Below are positions 36,100 to 45,227 of a stretch of 64,000 nt of DNA, piece by piece. The notes under the pieces were generated by a model, which was not told where the DNA came from, did not search any database, and saw nothing but the letters and a program-made list of their open reading frames with translations. The position numbers and the translations under genes are program-made. Source of the DNA: Alphaproteobacteria bacterium (GTDB lineage Bacteria > Pseudomonadota > Alphaproteobacteria > Caedimonadales > UBA9215); NCBI GenBank assembly GCA_009993885.1, contig JAACSN010000001.1, positions 91,243 through 155,242 on the forward strand, written 5' to 3'. Position 1 is the stretch's first letter; each line of letters opens with the position of its first letter.

Positions 36100-37692
36100 A
36101 TGAGTTTAATATATAAAATGACAGTGAACCCTCTCTCTAAAAAAATCTTTTTTGCCTTTTTTACTATATTATTATTTCTAGGAGACGCGGATGCTTCTAA
36201 GGGGTTTGAAAGATCACGCTCTATTATGGATATAGGGAAAACTGAAGGGGCAAAGATGGTTCTTTTAGAGAAGGCACTTGATTTAGAATCGTTGAAAGAC
36301 GAAAGCTCTCCCCAACAGGTTTTATATGCTCGTCTTCTTAACGTGCGTGACGGTACGGCAGATGGCCGAGTTAAGAGCACAGATATTGCAACTTACATGA
36401 CTTTGATGATCTTTTTGCAAGATATTGTTTCTCCGGAAGAGAGTCTTGATCAAAGAGCCGCTCTTAATAGAGCCAATGCTATGGTTGCTTTGGCTGATCT
36501 TGCTTCTCAGAATGAAGAGAAAAGACATTTTTATCATGAGGCCTATTATCTCTATACGCTTCTTTCCAATACGGCAGATCAACCTAAGGTCCAAAAGGCA
36601 GCCTCTCATAATGCTCAAAAACTTTTAAAAAGTAAAAAAATAAAACAAAGAGAAAGAGTAAAACTTGAAGAGGCCGGCATGTTAAAACCGGAGACCTTAG
36701 CGCCTATTGTGAGCTCGGCAGTCAAAAGTCAGTTCGATAGCCTTGAAGAAATGATGAACCCTTTCTTGGCCGGAATTCCCGAGATGGTATCGCATACCTT
36801 TCAAAGTATGGGAGTAAAGCTAACCCCGGATATGCTGAAAAAAATGCAAGGAATGAGTTTGGAAGAGCACCCTGGTCTTTTAAGCTTACGAAAAGAACAT
36901 GAAAAAAAGGTAACAGATCAGGTTATGTCGGTTATGAGTTCGGAAACACCGAGAGATCGAGAAGAACAAATGGCAACCCTTAAATCTGTGCCAACGATCT
37001 TGCTTGAAGATGTTCATTTAGAGGCAATGAGTCACCTATTGGGACAAGTCTATTTATCTGTTAAAGAGACACCTTTGTTGAGAGGGCGTACCGCGATGGT
37101 TGTTCCCGTCGGACGTTCGGTTTCTTGGCTTGTTGAGCTCCATAAAGCCTTAGATTCGACTTTAAAAACAGGTATAGAGTTTAAGCCTATTCTGGCCTCC
37201 GGTTTAAGAACCTTAGAGCCGACAACTTCTCAAAAAGTCGGGTATAAAAAATATCTTGATAGCCGGGGATTTGATGAGTTAGAAGAAGGTAATGTCGAAC
37301 TAATCTTTTTAGATGTTTCAGAATCAGGTCAAACGCTTATTTCTATAAAAAACTTTGTTGAAGAGCTGTACCCGGGTCTAAGAAATAAGACACAGCATTT
37401 TGCGATTTTATATGGGGAAGAAACAACAGACCTACCTTGCGCCCGTGTTACATATATGCCCCATCGGTTACGTCCCGTTATGTTTGCCAAACATGATGAA
37501 AAACAATATTATTGTCTCCGTCCGACTTTCTATCCCCATGATTGGGAAACACCGGAGGTCATAGACGATTTTGTTATTCCTAAAGGGGCATTGGAGTGGC
37601 AAGAAATGATGCGAGATTGGGCCCAAGGGGAAGGTGCTGCCACAGCCTGCCGTAGGATTCAAGAAGTTCTTGAGCCTGAAGTCTCTTTATGA
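36100..37692 (+). CDS. Exported protein with phosphoribosyltransferase-like C-terminal region
   Basis: A 530-residue protein that I do not recognise as a whole. A signal segment (IFFAFFTILLFLGDADAS) ends near residue 33. Residues 40-330 are helical and polar. About residues 340-440 look Rossmann-like: AMVVPVGRSVSWLVELHKAL, then ELIFLDVSESGQTLIS near residue 400, reminiscent of the PRPP-binding loop (hydrophobic, acidic, S/T-G-T) of phosphoribosyltransferases. The start is uncertain; I used the ATG at 36100. Its pairing with the VWA gene may be chance, because a terminator separates them. Confidence 0.55.
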   Translation: MSLIYKMTVNPLSKKIFFAFFTILLFLGDADASKGFERSRSIMDIGKTEGAKMVLLEKALDLESLKDESSPQQVLYARLLNVRDGTADGRVKSTDIATYMTLMIFLQDIVSPEESLDQRAALNRANAMVALADLASQNEEKRHFYHEAYYLYTLLSNTADQPKVQKAASHNAQKLLKSKKIKQRERVKLEEAGMLKPETLAPIVSSAVKSQFDSLEEMMNPFLAGIPEMVSHTFQSMGVKLTPDMLKKMQGMSLEEHPGLLSLRKEHEKKVTDQVMSVMSSETPRDREEQMATLKSVPTILLEDVHLEAMSHLLGQVYLSVKETPLLRGRTAMVVPVGRSVSWLVELHKALDSTLKTGIEFKPILASGLRTLEPTTSQKVGYKKYLDSRGFDELEEGNVELIFLDVSESGQTLISIKNFVEELYPGLRNKTQHFAILYGEETTDLPCARVTYMPHRLRPVMFAKHDEKQYYCLRPTFYPHDWETPEVIDDFVIPKGALEWQEMMRDWAQGEGAATACRRIQEVLEPEVSL

Positions 37693-37729
37693 GCTAAAGG
37701 CGATTCCACTGAAGATTTAAAGGTGCTCT

Positions 37730-38968
37730 TTATATTTGGGATTCAACGTCTTGGAGAGCCTCTTTTAGAGCTTGGACGGCAAAGTCAAGTTGTTCCTTTT
37801 CAATGATCAAGGGCGGCGCAAGACGGACAACGGTATCATGGGTTTCTTTAGAGAGGACACCGTGCGCCATAAGGGCTTCACAGACCAAACGTGCCGGAGC
37901 CTTTTGAGGATCAATTTCCACAGCAACCCATAGACCTGATCCACGAACCGTTTTAATTAGAGGGCTTTGGAGTTTCTTAAGCTCATTCTGAAGATAATTC
38001 CCAAGCTCTGCCGAGCGTTGAACATAGTTATCTCGTTCTAAGATTTCTAGGGCTTTAAGGCCTACTTTGGCTGACAAAGGATTGCCTGCAAAGGTTGAAC
38101 CGTGGGATCCCGGTTTAAAGAGATTCAAAATTTCCCTTGTAGCAACAAAAGCAGAAACGGGCAGGATACCGCCGCCAAGGGCTTTACCGAGGATCAACCC
38201 GTCGGGGACAATACCTTCATGTTGAAAGGCAAACAATTTTCCTGTACGTCCGAGTCCTGTTTGAACTTCATCTAAAATCAATAACACATTGTGCCTGTCG
38301 CAGAGTTCTCGCACTTTTTTAAGCCAGCCTACGGGAGGAATTAAAATGCCCGCTTCCCCTTGCATGGGTTCTACTAAAAAGGCGCAAGTCTTAGCTGTAA
38401 TGGCTTTTTCAAGAGCCTCAATATCTCCAAAAGGAACTTCCTTAAACCCTGTGGTCAAAGGACCAAAATGGTGTTTGTATGCCTCTTCGGAAGAAAAACT
38501 GATAACGGTCGTTGTGCGTCCGTGAAAATTATTATGAGCGACAATGATTTCAGCCTGATTGTCAGGGATGCCTTTTATTTCATATCCCCACCGTCGCGCG
38601 GCTTTAACGGCTGTTTCAACGGCCTCGGCTCCCGTATTCATAGGCAAAACCATCTCGAGGCCGCTCATGTCACAAATTTTTTGTAAAAACGGAGCAAGCG
38701 CAGAACTATAAAACGCCCGAGAGGTAATGCACAAGGTTTGGGCTTGGTCTCGGAGCTCTTTGACCAATTCAGGGTGGCAATGACCGTGGCTGACGGCCGA
38801 ATAGGCCGACATCATATCAAGGTATTTACGCCCTTCTTTATCATAAAGCCATACGCCCTCTCCGCGCTCAAGCACCACAGGGATGGGAAGATAGTTCGGA
38901 GCACAAACTTGAGATTCAAAGGCCATGTAGTCTTGTGAGGCAGTCCGTGAAGAGGCTAAAGCTGTCAT
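37730..38968 (-). CDS. rocD: Ornithine aminotransferase
   Basis: A 412-residue class III PLP-dependent aminotransferase converting ornithine and 2-oxoglutarate to glutamate semialdehyde and glutamate. Typical are YLDMMSAYSAVSHGHCHPE, NTGAEAVETAVKAAR, LDEVQTGLGRTG and the PLP lysine in LGKALGGG. The arginase gene lies 21 bases upstream, so the two form an arginine-to-glutamate route. Semialdehyde dehydrogenase is not in the window. Confidence 0.95.
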   Translation of the reverse strand: MTALASSRTASQDYMAFESQVCAPNYLPIPVVLERGEGVWLYDKEGRKYLDMMSAYSAVSHGHCHPELVKELRDQAQTLCITSRAFYSSALAPFLQKICDMSGLEMVLPMNTGAEAVETAVKAARRWGYEIKGIPDNQAEIIVAHNNFHGRTTTVISFSSEEAYKHHFGPLTTGFKEVPFGDIEALEKAITAKTCAFLVEPMQGEAGILIPPVGWLKKVRELCDRHNVLLILDEVQTGLGRTGKLFAFQHEGIVPDGLILGKALGGGILPVSAFVATREILNLFKPGSHGSTFAGNPLSAKVGLKALEILERDNYVQRSAELGNYLQNELKKLQSPLIKTVRGSGLWVAVEIDPQKAPARLVCEALMAHGVLSKETHDTVVRLAPPLIIEKEQLDFAVQALKEALQDVESQI

Positions 38969-38989
38969 AGAATAAAAGTCCTTTTTTTA

Positions 38990-39913
38990 TTAACGGGGGA
39001 GGATTTCCTTAAGAATATCCTCAATCAAAGTTGCCGTCAAATTCTCCTCGTCTCTTTCGGGGTTAAACTCTGTGATTTCAAGAGCGGCAAAATGAGGGTG
39101 ATTACGCACGTAATGCAAATAAGGGAGCGTTTTTTCAGGAATAAGGCCGTCGGCTTCAGGACTTCCCACACCCGGAGCATGTTTCGGATCAAAAGCATCA
39201 AGGTCAATGCTGACCCCAAAGGCCTTTGTGTGCCGGCTGACGTGGACAATGGCTTCTTGAATAACGGTTTCAAAACCACGTGCTAAGACGTCATCAGAAT
39301 AAAATATTTTCACATTAAGGCGCTGCAAGAGCTCTTCTTCTTCCGGTTCAAAACTTCTTATACCGATAAGAGCAAGATCTTGCGGGCGAATTTTTGCTCC
39401 TTCTTGAGTTAAATTAGCCAGTTGAGGTTCACCATATCCTAAAAGTGAAGCAACGGGCATACCGTGATAAGCATTGGAAGGTGAGGTTTCGGGGATATGG
39501 GAATCCATATGAGCATCCACCCAGATGAGGCCGAAATTCTCTTGGGCATCAAGGTGTTTTATGGCACCGGAAAAGGTGCCGACACCCATAACGTGGTCAC
39601 CGCCGATGGCGCAAGGAAACTCTTTGTCTCTCATGACGTTTTGAATCGCCTCGGAGAGTTTCTCAAGGTGAGGAATAATCAAAGGAAGGGTTTGCTCACC
39701 GGGAGGAATATCAAGCTCATCAGCCGTTGCATTCGGGTGCAAAATCGTTGTCCAATAACTTGAGATATGATGATTATTGAGTTTGTTTGTGAGATTACGT
39801 TCTTGCATGGCCGAGGGGCCTTTGGCTGTTTCTCGTATTTGTGCTCCCCATCCTGAAGCCGAGCCCACAAGCCCCGTTCGTCGTTGTTTGGTATTCTCTT
39901 TTTTTGTGTGCAT
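38990..39913 (-). CDS. rocF: Arginase
   Basis: A 307-residue ureohydrolase making ornithine and urea from arginine. The two-manganese site is visible: GGDHVMGVG, WVDAHMDSH and SIDLDAFDP, with LEITEFNPERD near the end. It is first in an operon with rocD. Arginine use is common in host-associated bacteria and can also lower host arginine; that role is inference. Confidence 0.95.
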   Translation of the reverse strand: MHTKKENTKQRRTGLVGSASGWGAQIRETAKGPSAMQERNLTNKLNNHHISSYWTTILHPNATADELDIPPGEQTLPLIIPHLEKLSEAIQNVMRDKEFPCAIGGDHVMGVGTFSGAIKHLDAQENFGLIWVDAHMDSHIPETSPSNAYHGMPVASLLGYGEPQLANLTQEGAKIRPQDLALIGIRSFEPEEEELLQRLNVKIFYSDDVLARGFETVIQEAIVHVSRHTKAFGVSIDLDAFDPKHAPGVGSPEADGLIPEKTLPYLHYVRNHPHFAALEITEFNPERDEENLTATLIEDILKEILPR

Positions 39914-40189
39914 TTCTGCTCCCTTTTTTACAAGTTTTTATAAAATTAGCATGCTAAAAATTAATATTTTGTTAAGTAGTGATGATTTTATAAAAATTTT
40001 AAATAAAATCAATGTTTATCAAGGAATTATATATTTTTTTCATTTCAAACACATAGATATTTTTTTGCCATTGTTAATAAAAATAAAACAAAAAGTTAAC
40101 CCTTCTTTTACTTAATGGGGCGAAAACTCAAGGGGCTTAGTGGTTTTTATTGTAGAAACTAAAGCATTATCAAAAAGGAGACGATATCC

Positions 40190-40930
40190 ATGAAAAAATC
40201 CACAACTTTATTCCCCCTATCTTTTGCTCTGCTCTTTAGTGCAAGTTCTGTTTTTGCATCGGCTTCCTCAAATTTTGAAGATGAAACGGGCGCTCTTATA
40301 TCTTCATCAATCACCGTAGAACCTGTTCTTGTTGAGGAAGAAAAATTTGATCCTCGGGATAAAAATCATGACGGGAAAGTAAGTATTGGAGAGAGGATTC
40401 ATTATTTCTTTGACAGAGATAAAGACGGAGATGTCGACTTTGATGATTTTACCCACGCTGTTAAAGAATTATGGGGGAAAGTGAAGGGTATTTTTGATAC
40501 CAACGGGGATGGAAAAGTTGAATTCGATGAGATTATTTCAGGTACACAAAGTGCGCTGGAACATTTGGATAGCTTGGCCGGACGTGTCCTGGCGCTTTCA
40601 GGAGGTATTCAAAAAAGCGGTTATTTTGAGCTGATTCCCGAACAAGTAAAAGGTCCCCTTACTAACCTTTTTGATATTGTTGACAAAGCTGCTGAGCAAA
40701 CCCAAGCCGGTGTTAATATTGGCGGGGGTTATGTGGATCAAATAAAAAGCGCTCTTGACGAACTGAAGCCTCAGATCTCAAACCTACTTAAAGGCGGTGC
40801 TTCCGTTGAAGATATGGGGCAAGCGAAAAAAGATATTTTTGCTTATCTCGAGATGATCAAGGGTTGGTATAACACCGGTGATAATGCAAAACTTGTTACA
40901 TCTATCGAAAAGAAATTAGCTAAGGCTTAA
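40190..40930 (+). CDS. Exported EF-hand calcium-binding protein
   Basis: A 246-residue protein with a signal peptide (FALLFSASSVFASA). Three EF-hand loops occur in residues 57-114: DKNHDGKVSIGE, DRDKDGDVDFDD and DTNGDGKVEFDE, each with acidic ligands at the expected positions 1, 3, 5 and 12. The remaining 130 residues are helical and unrecognised. It probably binds calcium outside the cytoplasm. A perfect AAGGAG ribosome-binding site precedes it and a strong terminator follows, so it is a single-gene unit. Confidence 0.8.
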   Translation: MKKSTTLFPLSFALLFSASSVFASASSNFEDETGALISSSITVEPVLVEEEKFDPRDKNHDGKVSIGERIHYFFDRDKDGDVDFDDFTHAVKELWGKVKGIFDTNGDGKVEFDEIISGTQSALEHLDSLAGRVLALSGGIQKSGYFELIPEQVKGPLTNLFDIVDKAAEQTQAGVNIGGGYVDQIKSALDELKPQISNLLKGGASVEDMGQAKKDIFAYLEMIKGWYNTGDNAKLVTSIEKKLAKA

Positions 40931-40960
40931 TAAAAAAGCTTAATTTATAAAATAATTTCT

Positions 40961-40998
40961 AAAAACACCTTTCTCTTGTTTTAGAGAAAGGTGTTTTT
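40961..40998. terminator. Bidirectional terminator between convergent genes
   Basis: AAAAACACCTTTCTC (40961-40975) pairs with GAGAAAGGTGTTTTT (40984-40998), a 15-bp perfect stem with A and T runs on each side. It serves both the EF-hand gene and the convergent gene. Confidence 0.92.
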
Positions 40999-41639
40999 TA
41001 GGAACTCCAGAAGTAGTTATAAGCACTGCTCGCATAGCTTGAACATGCAGAAGCCGCTGAAACGGCCGCATTTGCAATGGCCGGAGCGTTATTCACCAAA
41101 GGATCAACTACAAAGTTCTTTGTAAGGGGGGCATAAGTACCGGCAATGAAGCCGTCAAACCCCGGAATAACCCAATGCCCGACTGTAAAAGCGCCCTTGG
41201 TTACGTAATAAGCCGCGTTTCCTGCAGCCGGTCCCGCAACTAAAGATGTACCTGCATAAACACCATAGGCCGTTAACTCTTCAAGGCTCTTGACACCATA
41301 GTAATTCAAGTTCCAAGCAAGAAGATATTTTGCTGTTTCGGCGCCGCTTTCAACAAGCTTACCGCCCACATACTTTGCCGCCCCTGCCGTTTTGTTTAAA
41401 GCCCAGCTCCCCCAGCTTTCAGCGTTTTCTTTTACCTTGCACGATTGCTTTGCTGCAAACTCTGCATCATAAGGCACAAGGGCAAGCTCGTTTTCAGAAA
41501 CTTCAGGCGGCGCGTACTTTACAATAGCACGCGTTACGTTCTCTCCTTCATTCGGCACAACGGCAAGTTGATTTTCTGCAAATGCAGCGGAGAGTAAAAG
41601 TGTTGTTCCGAGAATAATTGTTAATAGGGATTTCTTCAT
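40998..41639 (-). CDS. Exported hypothetical protein, alanine/glycine-rich
   Basis: A 213-residue protein with a clear signal peptide (LLTIILGTTLLLSAAFA, cleavage before ENQLA). Early residues show an imperfect repeat, ENQLAVVPNEGE and ENELALVPYDAE. The C-terminal half is rich in Ala, Gly, Tyr and Ser with moderately hydrophobic segments (TSLVAGPAAGNAAYYV). I do not recognise the family. It may be an outer-membrane-associated or secreted protein. Confidence 0.6.
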   Translation of the reverse strand: MKKSLLTIILGTTLLLSAAFAENQLAVVPNEGENVTRAIVKYAPPEVSENELALVPYDAEFAAKQSCKVKENAESWGSWALNKTAGAAKYVGGKLVESGAETAKYLLAWNLNYYGVKSLEELTAYGVYAGTSLVAGPAAGNAAYYVTKGAFTVGHWVIPGFDGFIAGTYAPLTKNFVVDPLVNNAPAIANAAVSAASACSSYASSAYNYFWSS

Positions 41640-41967
41640 AACGATACCTACTTATAATTAATTTAACGACATATATTAATTACAATTGTAACAAATACTT
41701 CTGAATAAAGCAAGTTGTTAAATAAAACAATAAGTATTGTTTAACATTAAACAGAAATAACTATATAAAATCATAATAAAGGTGATAGCCTACATAAAGT
41801 ACAAGTGAAGTTTGTTCCCTTTTTGCCTCGTGAATAAATCTGTCATAGACTTCACTGACGGCGTCACCAAAGTGCTCTTACTGCTGCGTGATTATTCTTG
41901 ACAAACTGTCTTAAAAAATAGCAAGGTGGGCGTGCATGCGGATAATAATTATTGCGGATAAAAGGTA
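41640..41967. other. 328-base gap: upstream regions and one coding-like fragment
   Basis: AT-rich upstream region of the minus-strand gene (41640-41760). On the minus strand 41761-41877 is open for 39 codons between stops and reads DAVSEVYDRFIHEAKREQ, which looks like protein, but it has no start and no family I know. A TTGACA occurs near 41899 ahead of the next gene without a clear -10 box. Confidence 0.3.
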
Positions 41968-42921
41968 ATGAGCAAAACCCGAAAAGTATTTACTATATTT
42001 TGTATCATCGGCTTTTGCTTTTCAGCGGCTATTTTTATAGCAGCCAATCTAATTGAAGACACTTGGCTTACCGAACTTTCCGTTAGCCTTACAACACCCC
42101 ACTTTATCAGCACCATTGCCCTTATTCTTGTATTTGCTTTTTTAAAAAAGCGTGCTTTCGTATTTGCAGGACTTATACTCCTGCTTGGACAAGGTGCGCT
42201 TATGACACAGACTTATATAAATGCGACCCCCTTTATGACCCGACAAACGGGCGAGCAAATCACGATTTTTCAATACAACACTCATCTCTACAGCGGCGGC
42301 GGAAAAAAGATCGTGGATTGGATCGAGCTAAACCATGAGAAGTTGGATATTGTCTTTTTACAAGAAATAAACCCCGAACTAAAATCAGAGCTAAAAAGGT
42401 TACGTGCCATATTCCCTTATAGCATTTGCCCGGAAGGCAACCGGTTCGAACGAGCCTTCTTTAGCAAGCTTCCGATCAAGGCAGCCTCGCTTCGCCCTTA
42501 TGAGACGACTTATTCACATTACACGGATGTTACAATAGAGACCGTAAACGGCAAGGAGCTTCAATTTATAGGGATTCACGCTATGTGTCCTGCCTCTCCC
42601 GATCATCTGATTATGCGTAACGCACAATTTGCCGATCTGGCTCGTATCCTAAATAAATCCGAGGTAAAGCATCACATGATCCTAGGAGATTTTAATGTAA
42701 CGCCTTACTCGCCGGCTTATAAAAGGCTTATCAAACAAGCGAATTTGAAATACCCGCGCACCCACACCGGTTCTTGGCCGTCTCATATCGATACCAATTT
42801 CCTTCGCATTCATATTGATCATCTTCTTGTGAGTGACGGCATCGATTATGTATCCCAACACGTTGGGGACAATATCGCATCCGACCACTTACCCGTGCTC
42901 ACAACCGTTCGGTTGAACTAA
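41968..42921 (+). CDS. Membrane-anchored endonuclease/exonuclease/phosphatase family protein
   Basis: A 317-residue protein. Three hydrophobic helices (about residues 8-27, 45-60, 65-80) precede an EEP hydrolase domain with QYNTHLYSGG, FLQEINPELK (metal-binding Glu), ILGDFNVTPYSPAY and the closing SDHLPVL. This layout matches the bacterial inner-membrane EEP proteins with an external catalytic domain. Substrates of the family range from nucleic acids to phosphoinositides and sphingomyelin, so the target is open. Confidence 0.85.
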   Translation: MSKTRKVFTIFCIIGFCFSAAIFIAANLIEDTWLTELSVSLTTPHFISTIALILVFAFLKKRAFVFAGLILLLGQGALMTQTYINATPFMTRQTGEQITIFQYNTHLYSGGGKKIVDWIELNHEKLDIVFLQEINPELKSELKRLRAIFPYSICPEGNRFERAFFSKLPIKAASLRPYETTYSHYTDVTIETVNGKELQFIGIHAMCPASPDHLIMRNAQFADLARILNKSEVKHHMILGDFNVTPYSPAYKRLIKQANLKYPRTHTGSWPSHIDTNFLRIHIDHLLVSDGIDYVSQHVGDNIASDHLPVLTTVRLN

Positions 42922-43088
42922 GGCAAACGCTTCACAACCCCCCCCTTTTTTGATTTGATAGAACCCCTGTCATAAAGTAGGGATAAGCGTATCGTTTGTG
43001 AGGACATTACGGTTATGTGAACGACTTTTATAAATTGATCAAATTCGTAAAGGGGTTGGTAAAGAAAGATGCGGTATAAATTAAATCG

Positions 43089-43685
43089 TCAGAACTTGTG
43101 TTCATATATCGTCTTCTCCTCACCTTCTAACGGAATTAATTTTGTAAAGTAAGCTTTCTTTCTTAAAAAATTTTTCGACTTAAATGTATCGTGCAAAAAT
43201 TTGTTAAGGCCAGCATGTAGATTATACGGGTCAATAAGATTTAATCTGTCATGTATATATTTTAATTGCTGGCTGATTTTTTCTTGGTTGACGGGAGTGG
43301 CATAATAAGATTCTCGATGGTCGTTAATTAACGTTATTAAGTAAGAGAAATTTTCTTCAAATAGCATTAGGTTAAAAACAAGGTTTGCATTTTCTTGAAA
43401 GGCCTTAAAATTAAGTTTCAAAATATCGGATGGTAGCAACCGCCAATTATTTTTAATGAGATTTATTGGCGTAGGATTTTGATTATCCTTTATACGGTAG
43501 AAATATTCTTTTAACCTTTTAAATTCTCGTGCCTGCGCTGCAAGTATTAGACAAACTTCCTGAGCATGTAAGATTTTTTCTTGTCTTTTTTCAAATCTTT
43601 TTTCAAATTTCGCAAGCCACCAAGGAAGTACTGTTGCTAAAAATCCACCAAGTAATACGCTTAATAATGTATTCCACTCAATCAT
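43089..43685 (-). CDS. Hypothetical single-pass membrane protein
   Basis: A 198-residue protein with one N-terminal helix (LLSVLLGGFLATVLPWWLA) followed by a highly charged helical body (KFEKRFEKRQEKILH) that is probably cytoplasmic. I do not recognise the family. It stands alone between plus-strand genes and its base composition appears more AT-rich than that of its neighbours, which may mean later acquisition. Confidence 0.6.
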   Translation of the reverse strand: MIEWNTLLSVLLGGFLATVLPWWLAKFEKRFEKRQEKILHAQEVCLILAAQAREFKRLKEYFYRIKDNQNPTPINLIKNNWRLLPSDILKLNFKAFQENANLVFNLMLFEENFSYLITLINDHRESYYATPVNQEKISQQLKYIHDRLNLIDPYNLHAGLNKFLHDTFKSKNFLRKKAYFTKLIPLEGEEKTIYEHKF

Positions 43686-43747
43686 GATTTATCCCTATCC
43701 AATTTCAGTAACTATTAACCCACTATCCCACCCATATTAAAAGAAGT

Positions 43748-43785
43748 TGCTTTTTAAAGCAAACAAGGATGGAGCACGGTGCTCG
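43748..43785. repeat. Two adjacent perfect palindromes
   Basis: TTGCTTTTTAAAGCAA (43748-43763) and GAGCACGGTGCTC (43773-43785), 10 bases apart, lie in the spacer between the diverging hypothetical gene and the patatin gene. They could be operators or a small hairpin pair; no T run follows either. Confidence 0.45.
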
Positions 43786-43935
43786 ATTGAAAGGATCGTT
43801 CCCCACGAAGGCGCGAATCTCCTCCCCCCTTTTAAAATGAAAACGCATAAAGAACCTGTTAATAAAATCTTCACGGATTTTTAATGCCTAACCGGTTTTC
43901 TGGAGAAGTGTATGACCTTTAGGAGACGATGCCCC

Positions 43936-44982
43936 ATGAAAAAAACTCCCTTTTTCTTTTTTATCCTTGTTTACGCCTTTTTAATAACAACCCTTTCGGC
44001 TAGCTTTCAAGATCTCTTCCAAAAAGAGGAAGAACGCACCCCCCTTAAAGTTCTCTCGTGGGACGGCGGGGGAATTCGGGGGCTTTTCAGCCTTTATGTT
44101 GCAAAAGAAGTGGAAAAGCGCATGAACGGTGTCGGTCTTGTCGAACAAGCCGATTGGTTGGCCGGCACTTCAACGGGCGGCATTATTGCCTTGGCTCTTG
44201 CTCACGGGGCGACCCTAGATGAAGCCATTAACATTTATAAGAATAACGGCGATAAAATTTTTCAAAAAGAGGGTTTCAGTGCTTGGCGTTGGCTTAAAGG
44301 TTTATTTGACGAGACCTATAGTGACACGGGCATTCTTCAAGAACTCAAAGAGGTTCTGGGAGAAGAAACAACCTTAGGCGATCTTGAAAAAGGGGTTATC
44401 GTGACATCCTATGATATAGAAGGGGGAGAAAATGCCGTTCCCGGACCCTATGTTTTTAATTCCCGCAAAGAAGAATTCCAAACGGTAAAACTCTGGGAGG
44501 CAGGACGCGCTACCTCTGCTGCTCCGACTTTTTTCGAACCTTATTATGGTTTTCCAAATCGCTCTCTTATCGACGGCGGTGTTGTTTTAAATCACCCGGG
44601 AGATGTTGCCCTTGATGAAATTAGCTCGCTTTACCCCCGTAATCAGCGAGAAAATGTCATCTTTAATATTGATATGCTGTCCTTTGGGACGGGTTTATTT
44701 TATAGCCCTATGACACGGGAAGACTCAAAGGATATGGGGAAATTAGATTGGGCCGGCCCTATCTCGGGACTTATGATGCAAGGGGTTAGCCAAGTAACGG
44801 ATACGAGCCTTAGGAATACCCTTGGCTCGCATTACGTCCGCTTAAACGCGACCTTAGATCGCCCCATTCCCTTAGACGGGGTATCCGAAACAGAAATTGC
44901 CGAACTCGAGCATGTTGCCCTTGAGTATGTAAAAAACAACCCTAAACAAATTGAGCGCGCCGCACGATTGATGCTGCAATAA
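43936..44982 (+). CDS. Exported patatin-like phospholipase
   Basis: A 348-residue protein with a signal peptide (FFFFILVYAFLITTLSA). The oxyanion motif DGGGIRG is at residues 43-49, the nucleophile Ser79 in GTSTGG, and the Asp213 of the dyad in LIDGG. It should release fatty acids from phospholipids. The ATG at 43936 follows AGGAGA; the upstream Met (43912) has none. Secreted patatins act on host membranes in Rickettsia and others; that role here is inference from the signal peptide. Confidence 0.9.
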   Translation: MKKTPFFFFILVYAFLITTLSASFQDLFQKEEERTPLKVLSWDGGGIRGLFSLYVAKEVEKRMNGVGLVEQADWLAGTSTGGIIALALAHGATLDEAINIYKNNGDKIFQKEGFSAWRWLKGLFDETYSDTGILQELKEVLGEETTLGDLEKGVIVTSYDIEGGENAVPGPYVFNSRKEEFQTVKLWEAGRATSAAPTFFEPYYGFPNRSLIDGGVVLNHPGDVALDEISSLYPRNQRENVIFNIDMLSFGTGLFYSPMTREDSKDMGKLDWAGPISGLMMQGVSQVTDTSLRNTLGSHYVRLNATLDRPIPLDGVSETEIAELEHVALEYVKNNPKQIERAARLMLQ

Positions 44983-44992
44983 ATGTGATGCT

Positions 44993-45214
44993 TCATAAAA
45001 ACGAGTCGGGTACGTCCTCATAGGCGAGAATATCGCCCGGTTGACATTCTAAGACACGGCACAGAGCTTCTAAGGTCGAAAAACGAATGGCCTTGGCTCG
45101 GCCTGTTTTCAAAACAGAGAGGTTCTGTGGCGTGATACCGACTTGGCTTGCTAAATCCTGCAGCTTCATCTTTCGTTTAGCAAGCATCACATCAAGGTTT
45201 ATAATAAGAGGCAT
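44993..45214 (-). CDS. Small XRE/YozG-type transcriptional regulator
   Basis: A 73-residue protein that is almost only a helix-turn-helix (LQDLASQVGITPQNLSVLK, then FSTLEALCRVLECQPGDIL). Its start at 45214 follows AAGGA. It lies 13 bases downstream of a DUF2975 gene, the standard partner of this regulator type. It probably regulates its own operon. Confidence 0.9.
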   Translation of the reverse strand: MPLIINLDVMLAKRKMKLQDLASQVGITPQNLSVLKTGRAKAIRFSTLEALCRVLECQPGDILAYEDVPDSFL

Positions 45215-45227
45215 TGGTTGACGTCCT

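Noticed and set aside
34436..37692. VWA plus phosphoribosyltransferase-like pair as a ter-type stress system
   Set aside because: Both proteins have signal peptides, a strong terminator separates the genes, and no TerD, ATP-grasp or HAD partner is nearby.
43748..43785. Two palindromes before the patatin gene as a CRISPR-like or terminator element
   Set aside because: They are different sequences, not a spaced repeat array, and no T run follows.
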